DNA of 64,000 bases from Ceratothoa steindachneri (Eukaryota; Arthropoda; Malacostraca; Isopoda; Cymothoidae), in NCBI GenBank assembly GCA_963969495.1, contig OZ018335.1, forward strand, positions 83,806,354 through 83,870,353, given 5' to 3'. This document shows, in pieces, positions 57,790 to 64,000 of the stretch. The notes beneath the pieces are model-generated. The model was not told where the DNA came from and made no database searches. It saw nothing but the letters and a program-made list of their open reading frames with translations. Both the position numbers and the translations under genes were made by a program. Numbering within the stretch: the stretch's first letter is position 1; each line of letters opens with the position of its first letter.

Positions 57790-58890
57790 GTAGTTCAAAT
57801 GTCCGCTGCGGCTTCGCTTGGTGGAACGCATTCGGCTGGCCCAATTTTCGATGACTTTATCGCATAAATCTGGCTGAATTTGCTGGAGTTGTTCGTTATG
57901 TTGACTTTGAGGACATCAACTGTTTAAGGATTATTCGCATAGAGCTGCGATTTAAGGTAGCCACAGAGAAAGTAGTTTAATGGAGTTAAATCGCATGATC
58001 TCGGTGGCCAGTTGATGTCACCGCGGCGCCAAATGACCCTGGCACGTAGAGCCGTCCTGTTGGAACCACATGTCGTCAGTATCCATATCAGGCATATAAT
58101 CCAGTTGAGGCCACAAGAAGTTTCTTATCATCGACCTGTAGTTCTCGCCGTTTACGGTTATGGCAATCTCATCTTCGTTCTCAAAAGATACGGACCGATG
58201 ATTCCGTTAGACAAAAATCCGCCCCAAACAGTGACTTTGTTGGGATACAATTGGTGGTGGTGTATCTCATGTGGATTGTTTTCGTCACAAATCGGACAAT
58301 TTTGCTTGTTCACAAATCCATTCATCCAAAAATGGGCGTCGTCGCTGAACATGATTTTGGGGGGAAATTTGGGGCAAATTTGAACTGCTCTAGAGCCCAA
58401 TCAGCGAACACACGGCGTTGTATATGGTTGTTTACCTTAAGCTGCTGGGTATGTTGGATTTTATACGGGTGCAGACCCAAGTCACTACCCCTAATTCACC
58501 AAACTGAAGTCGCTGAAAGGCCAAGTTCTTGATAACGAAGAGAAATTGACTGCCTCAGATTATCCCGTACACTCTCATTTACAGCAGCAATGTTTTCAGC
58601 AGACCTTGCGTTTCCGTGACGGACGAGTGTTAGCTGATTGTTGATCGAGCTTTAGGCCTCGAATTTGGCCACCAAACGTCGATAATTGGACTTGGCAGGA
58701 CGATTGTGGCGAGGATAGAAATCAAGTAATGCGCGGAACGTTTGTCAAAGGGAGCACTTATTTTTATAATAACATTTAACGATTTGCATACGCTGTTCAA
58801 CGCTATTACCTTTTCTTTGTGATTTGCCAAGTACTATTGAACAGTAGTACACAGTAATATTTCCAGATGTTGCTTTAACAGCATGGCCAG
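57790..58890 (-). pseudogene. mariner/IS630-type transposase, degenerate
   Basis: Read on minus: PPKIMFSDDAHFWMNGFVNK (about 58300-58360) has the first catalytic Asp; NKVTVWGGFLSNGIIGPYL (about 58172-58230) is the glycine-rich strand. MWFQQDGSTC (about 58040-58070) has the second Asp; RRGDINWPPRSCDLTPLNYF (about 57985-58035) covers the third-acid region, and LYANNP follows. The order fits a mariner-like family with the WPPRSCDLTPLDYFLWG signature. Stops and frame changes are numerous. It is unlike the mariner at 52041, so at least two lineages entered this genome. Confidence 0.75.
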
Positions 58891-59266
58891 TATCGCCGAA
58901 AAAAGCTCGAGCGTCCTTGTTGAAAGATCATATATTTAAAGATGTATATAATATAAAGTCTCAATGTTTTGTTAATCTTCCATAATAAATATTTAAATAT
59001 ACTTGTTCTTACTGACCCTTATATGATGGAGAGCTCCTCTGCATCCTACTGTAACGATCCTTGACTTTTGAGCATATTAGTGTGAATTGCCTCTGGTAGC
59101 TTTCCCAAGAGGATAGCTGTAAAAAATGCCTCCTATTTTTGAGAAAACCCCTTTTCATCATTCTGACTTTTGTCGATCTGCTGCAATTTGTTTCCAATTT
59201 TTGGCCAAATTTTTGACGATCATCTTGGTCTACTTTAAATTCCCAAAAGGTCATTTTTAATTTAAT

Positions 59267-59620
59267 CAAAACTTAGTCATGTTCGTTAGTTACCATTCCG
59301 TGCTAAAGTGAATTTTTAGGTCAATCATCGCGTAATACCCATTAGTATTAGTATTTTTTATTAGATCCTGTTATTATTACATTATTATATTCAAAGTTTT
59401 AATATTTCATTTTTTTTGTCTAATTAAAAGTATATTTATGTCTGAGCAGTTTAACCTTCATCCTTGAAACCGTGAAAAATGGCAATAAATATATAATATT
59501 ACGAATCCCCCCCCTGGTTAAAGAACCAAAGTAAAAAAAAAACACTCTTAGAGAAAAGTGGAACGGAGTTACTTATGTAAGGAGCAAACGTACATACGTA
59601 CTCGGCTGTATACCACGTCA
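59267..59620 (+). repeat. partial 5' LTR, Gypsy copy 4
   Basis: Aligns with 62502-62848 from ACTTA(G/T)TCATGTTCGTTA through GGTTAAAGAAC...ACTCTTAGAGAAAAGTGGAACGG to TATACCACG(T/A)CA. The first about 930 bp of the LTR are missing. Confidence 0.88.
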
Positions 59621-59626
59621 TAAAAT

Positions 59627-59646
59627 TGGTGTCAGGTGTTGGGTAT
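59627..59646 (+). promoter_or_regulatory. primer-binding site, tRNA-Leu type, Gypsy copy 4
   Basis: TGGTGTCAGGTGTTGGGT matches 15 of 18 positions of the complement of the tRNA-Leu 3' end as remembered. It begins about 6 bp after the LTR end, the expected place to prime minus-strand synthesis. Confidence 0.65.
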
Positions 59647-59929
59647 TTAGAAAAACCCAATAATAGTTGATTGCGTTGCATCCCCTTGATTAATAACAAA
59701 TGTTTGCTTAAGCGTTCGAAGAAAATTAAACATACATAATAAGAGGATAAAGTCAGTCTATAATTCTTTGTTAATTGCCGGTGGGTCACCAGTTAAGGGT
59801 GTTAATTAGTTTTGGGGGTATTCCAATTAACAGAAAGTGTAGGTGGTATGGTAAGGTTAGGCAGAGCGCTTCTTGTTTCATGGTTGTATAAGTACCTTTA
59901 GCGTACATCGGTGAGTTTTTGACGGACAT

Positions 59930-60545
59930 AGGCAAAATGTCGTGGGTCAAAAGGTCCACTATCAAGGCCAAATTCTTGGTCTAGCAGGTAAAGAACTAAT
60001 TGCCTATGTCTATGAAAAAGACAAGATAGAAAGAGAAGCAGAAGAACGAAGAGTATGGATAGAATAAGAAAAAGAAGAAAGGAGAATACAGATGGAATGA
60101 GAAGCAAAAGTGAAAAGAACACAGATGAAAAGAGAAGCATAAGAAAGAAGAATACAAATGAAAAGAGAAGCAGAATAAAGAAGAATACAGATGAAATGAG
60201 AAGCAGAAGAAAGAAGAATACAGATGGAAAAAATAGCAAAAGAAAGAATAATGCAGAAGAAAGAAGAATAGGGATGAAAAGATAAGCAGATGAAAGTAGA
60301 ATACATATGGAAATAAAAACAAAATAAAGAAGAATACAAATGGAAAGAGAAGCCGAACAAAGAAGAAAACGGATACAAGAAATGAAGCAGAAAGAAGAAT
60401 ACTGTGGAAAGAGAAGCATAATAAGAAGAATACAGATCGAAAAAGAAGCAGAAGAAATAAGAATACAGAAGGATAGAGAATATACGCAAGAAGAAAGAGA
60501 AGAGAGAGGACGAAGACTCGCACATCTTAAAGGGCATTAAGCAAG
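59930..60545 (+). pseudogene. gag head with 33-bp (11-residue) coiled-coil repeats, Gypsy copy 4
   Basis: The start (ATG near 59938, MSWVKRSTIKAKFLV) is followed by about 14 degenerate units of 33 bp, each near AGAAGCAGAAGAAAGAAGAATACAGATG in content. They code Glu/Lys/Arg-rich segments in more than one frame. The longest clean frame, 60340-60540, ends with EERGRRLAHLKGH. Capsid-like and zinc-knuckle parts are deleted. The repeat period equals 11 codons, so copy-number changes would keep frame, yet single-base losses have broken it. Confidence 0.75.
60050..60490. repeat. 33-bp tandem repeat within gag
   Basis: GAATACAGATG-like cores recur near 60084, 60118, 60150, 60183 and 60216 and continue to about 60440 with more divergence. 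Purine-rich on +. Confidence 0.85.
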
Positions 60546-60554
60546 AATCAGCTG

Positions 60555-61165
60555 GAAGTCAAACCCGTTGATTACCTAAATGAAACTCCCTCAGGCCATG
60601 AATTCTATCACATAAACATGCTCATGACGTATCGCTGCCGAGCATGTATTAATAATAATGTGACGCTGGATGAAGAAAGAACCAGGGAAACTTTATACCC
60701 TGTGAACCTCTTTAGGTGGTAAACACGGTGTGCTTATAGTCGGATAACGAATATCCTGTACCCTCATTATCCTTTCCCCAGGAGGACCCGTCCACGGAGT
60801 TAGATTTAATTCCCCGCCAGAGTAAAGGAAAAATTAAGTTCAGCCCTCATCCTTCGACTACCCAATCCCGAAAAGAAGTTTGGAATCCGCACCGATATCG
60901 GTGGTGAAGGAATAGATTGTGTCCTGGTACATGAGGAAGACGATGGTACCCCTTTTCCTCTAGCTTATGCAACTATTTAAGACGTCAAGATTTCAACGTG
61001 GTATCAGATCACTGGCCTCTGTCATATTTGCGTAACAGCAAAAGCCAGAACGGCAAACTCATGCAATGGAGTCTATTGTTCATGGAGTACCAATTTAATA
61101 TAAACTAAATAAAAGGCTCCGATAAGTATGTAGCCGATCACATAGTTCGATACCCAACCGAGTGC
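60555..61165 (+). pseudogene. integrase C-terminal end joined to RNase H remnant, Gypsy copy 4
   Basis: VDYLNETPSGHEFYHINMLM (about 60569-60628) is the end of integrase. STELDLIPRQSKG (about 60798-60835) is the spacer. LRLPNPEKKFGIRTDIGGEG then VLVHEEDDG and PFPLAYAT (about 60852-60978) match the end of the RT connection and the start of RNase H, with the TD aspartate. VVSDHWPLSYLRNS and MEYQFNIN, then YVADHIVRYP (about 61000-61155), match its later part. The RT palm is deleted. Order integrase then RT/RNase H is visible here. Confidence 0.8.
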
Positions 61166-61554
61166 CAATTAAACTCCCGTTAGTCCTAAATCCAAATTTT
61201 GGTGTTAGGTATATTTAGGTGTTAAGTGTTTATTTATTTCAGGAATTAACTGGCTAGGTACAAATTAATAGTCAGTTTCTTTTTCATGTACTTTGTTGTA
61301 ATTGATGTTTTTTTGTTAGGATTGAGTTGTGGGATCCGGACTGCTTGCCCTTACGTGGCAAGGTTAAAGTCCGCTATTCACCAGTCTATTTACGTGCGCT
61401 CGTGTGCGTACAATGTCAATAAGACTTAGTTTAGTATGATGGTTAACCACTATATTTTCACGGTAACAGTCGGACTTGGATTTGCATTCCAAGACGTGTT
61501 TTATTTGCTCTTTTATGTTTTTTGGCACAAGTTCTCTCCCCGCATTACCTTCTT

Positions 61555-61568
61555 AAAAGGGGAGGAAA
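61555..61568 (+). promoter_or_regulatory. polypurine tract, Gypsy copy 4
   Basis: AAAAGGGGAGGAAA lies directly before the TG that starts the 3' LTR, the standard position for priming plus-strand synthesis. Confidence 0.8.
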
Positions 61569-62848
61569 TGTGGAGGAATAAATAATGTGAGGACAAATAG
61601 AAGTTAGTTTGTTTATACAGTGTGAACGGTTACGTTCAATATGGAGAGAAACTTTACCCTTTTCCCTTCCCCTTTGCCGCAATGCCCCACTGATCCTCGA
61701 GCGTCGCTAGCAAAGAAGGATTACAATCGGCAGATTACGTAGTCCGTTAATATAAACATAGGAGGAGGGATAACTCACTGTCCCCCTCCGATTGTTTATG
61801 TCTATGTTCGCCAAATAAACGAAGTTTCACATTATTGTACGTAAACCAAAAGGAATAATTGTCACAACGTTGAAAATTTCTTCTCCAGGAGAGAGGCTTA
61901 AAGGTGGGCCCTCGTCTCCCCTTCCCTCCCCTCAAGGGAGTATCAATCTATTTAAGAAGATCAGTCCATGTGTAAACAGGTAATCAAGGAGACAGTGGAA
62001 CCGAGCGGGATTTTACGGCCCGAGGCTGTTCGTTTGGTCGCTTAGAAGAGTAGACCGGTGGTATCGAGACCCACACTCATACTAAATTCGTTCAGAGAGA
62101 ACCCGTATCTCAGGTTTTTTTAAAAATCAGAGATAACCCTCACTATTGAGGAATACTAACGTGAATGCCCATTCTAAAAAAGATTCACCTCTTGGTCAAG
62201 TCTCATCCTCAAAAAGCCCGCAAGTGTAACGCAGGAATTGGAATAAGAGTATTTCCACAGTCCCCTTGCTTATATCTTCAAGTCAAAAAGCACCCCCCCC
62301 CCCGCTTTCCACCTACCTCGGTATAAGCAGCAGCTGTTCTTTTCCAATTGTATTAAAAAGCCTCTCCTTCACCCGGAGAGACGATGAGCTGTTTTCTGAT
62401 CCAGTCTCATGCCAGCGAAAAGGTTCCCGTACAACTCCTCTCTAATTATAACATCGAAGAGGTTCTCCAGACTCCCTCTTAGTTAAAGGTAAGAGGAATC
62501 CAAAACTTATTCATGTTCGTTACTTACCATTTCGTGCAGAAGTAAATTTTGCATCAATCATTGTGTAATACTCATTGTTATTAATAATTTTTATTAGATC
62601 CTAATATTATAGCATTAGTATATTTAAAATTTTCATATTTCATTTTTTTATGTAATTGAAAGTATATTTTTTTCCGAGCTGTTTAATTAGCTCCTCGAAA
62701 CAGTGCAAATGGCAATAGATATATAATATTCCGAATCCTCCCTGGTTAAAGAACAAAAGTAAAAATAAAGCACTCTTAGAGAAAAGTGGAACGGAATTAC
62801 TCATATACGGAGCAAACGTAGATACGTACTCGGCCGTATACCACGACA
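61569..62848 (+). repeat. 3' LTR, Gypsy copy 4 (about 1.28 kb)
   Basis: Starts TGTGGAGGAATA right after the polypurine tract and ends near CCACGACA. Its last 347 bp align with the partial 5' LTR. The first part contains a C-run (62292-62302). Confidence 0.8.
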
Positions 62849-64000
62849 CAGATCTTTACAGGGATACACTTAAGAAGAAGAATTCTGGAAGCAAATGGTT
62901 GTGTCTACAACAACAGAGAATAATGAAAATATAAGTTGCACTGTGAGACTCAATTATCGAGAGACTCGATTTGGACTCCGAGCGTCATTAATTCTGGCAG
63001 AATGCACAACATCTAAAAGGATTGCTATCCCTTTACATTATACAGTTCAGTTTCCTAAAAGAGATTATACTTTTAAGCCCAATTTTATTGAAAACGAGTT
63101 AACCACCGATTGAATTCAAATATTTTGTTATACTCAAGAAAAAATTATAACTTTTACCACAAAAATCATGATATTATAGATCCTCTGGTGACGGATAATA
63201 ACAAACTTTTCTCTGATTCTTTGTTTAAAATGTTCCCATGAAAATTAATAATGAAAATTATCTATTTTCAAATTTCTACAAACACCCTAAGCCTTTCTAG
63301 CATAAGGAAGGGAATTGAGACTTCACAGAGGTAATATCATTATTTTTTCCGCAAACATTTAAGCCTTTAAGATACATAAAATTAAATAAAGGGGTTTTCT
63401 AGATAAATGAAAATTGGAAGAAATAGCAGTATTTCGTTATAAATTTGGTGAACGTCTAGATGCCATAAAAATTTAAGTTTAATATCTTGTCAATCGAACT
63501 CCATCATTTTTAATTGTAAATAAACTTTCATTCTCTCAAAACTATGTAATCCTGCATTGACCAGGCTGCCTCCAAAACTTGATAAGTTCGCATTCTAGAA
63601 GAACTAACTGGACTTAGTCTTAGGGGACGTTTAGATATCGTTTGATAATGATTCTGACTCAACCACTTATTAAATACTAAAAACCTTTGCCAACGTCATT
63701 GAACGCAGGAACCAGAGTTAGAGTCCATAAATATCAGAACACTTTTATTACTATGAAGCATCTTCCATACATTTTTTTTAACAAAAATTTATGGGTTACA
63801 AAATTGGCGTACGATAACATATAAAGATTAACTCCGTATGGATAAATGTTATGCAAATTTAGATAAAAAATCCAAAATTATCAGCTGATAATCAATTTAC
63901 TAAAAAATGAAGTATTAAAAATGATACGAACGCTTAGTTTTCTTGTAGAGAAAAACGGCATTGGTTGTATATAAACTATATGGAGTTCGATCTCGTTTAC
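62849..64000. other. no recognised gene; one small unidentified frame
   Basis: A 72-residue frame at 62895-63113 (+) begins MVVSTTTENNENISCTV and has no recognised domain. The rest to the window end is AT-rich and contains nothing that can be supported. Confidence 0.4.

Larger units (their letters stand above)
59267..62848 (+). mobile_element. Ty3/Gypsy retrotransposon copy 4, truncated 5' LTR, internally deleted
   Basis: A partial 5' LTR (59267-59620), primer-binding site, gag head, fused integrase-end/RNase H region, polypurine tract and full 3' LTR (61569-62848) are all in order on +. It directly shows integrase remnants upstream of reverse transcriptase/RNase H remnants. Confidence 0.85.

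Noticed and set aside
59898..60537. Three overlapping minus-strand frames of about 175 residues, rich in Phe, Ser and Leu, looking like membrane proteins
   Set aside because: They are antisense readings of the purine-rich 33-bp gag repeats. A multi-frame opening on the complement of a repeat with no stops is expected.
1..64000. Functional host genes, rRNA or tRNA genes
   Set aside because: No exon chain with splice sites, no rRNA-like conserved blocks and no full cloverleaf with both A and B boxes could be supported by reading.

Overview
The window looks like repeat-rich, gene-poor nuclear DNA of an invertebrate animal. It is AT-rich overall, with many long (TA)n tracts, minisatellites and a dense, nested mix of decayed transposable elements. 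Tc1/mariner elements, Penelope-like retroelements with GIY-YIG endonucleases, Ty3/Gypsy elements with integrase placed before reverse transcriptase, and a Polinton/Maverick all occur together. That mix is typical of invertebrate metazoans such as arthropods or molluscs; the phylum cannot be fixed from this sequence. I recognise no intact host gene, no rRNA and no convincing tRNA. Nearly every coding region is a fragment with stops and frameshifts.

Layout. 0-9 kb: a 42-bp minisatellite, a long (TA)n, a Tc1-like fragment, a Penelope-like GIY-YIG endonuclease on the minus strand, a dispersed repeat, a fragment of an uncharacterised dispersed gene family, and a mariner fragment. 10-12 kb: Gypsy copy 1 (gag end plus integrase). 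12.8-13.8 kb: a second fragment of the uncharacterised family. 13.8-22.1 kb: a decayed, end-truncated Polinton/Maverick, a virus-like DNA transposon. It carries part of a protein-primed DNA polymerase B (minus strand), then on the plus strand a packaging ATPase, a small basic protein, a Polinton protein of unknown role, an unidentified open frame, an integrase with a chromodomain-like tail, a conserved Polinton structural-type protein and the major capsid protein. 22-31 kb: short tandem repeats, a Tc1 fragment, then mostly featureless AT-rich DNA with one striking 42-bp-arm palindrome. 31-36 kb: Penelope and LINE reverse-transcriptase fragments, a foldback sequence between (TA)n tracts, and a 34-35-bp minisatellite. 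38-40.5 kb: a LINE fragment and a structurally complete 1.67-kb Tc1 element with long terminal inverted repeats. 45.8-62.9 kb: three more Gypsy copies (2 to 4), interrupted or flanked by an internally deleted mariner, a Penelope-like element, a Tc1 fragment and a second mariner-type fragment.

The genes form no host pathway. Within the Polinton the gene set is coherent: self-synthesis (polymerase, integrase) plus virion formation (ATPase, capsid protein). It is the most interesting system here, but it is a relic. The Gypsy copies appear to belong to one lineage and to share domain order gag, protease, integrase, then reverse transcriptase/RNase H. All four have lost the reverse transcriptase palm, so none can be autonomous.
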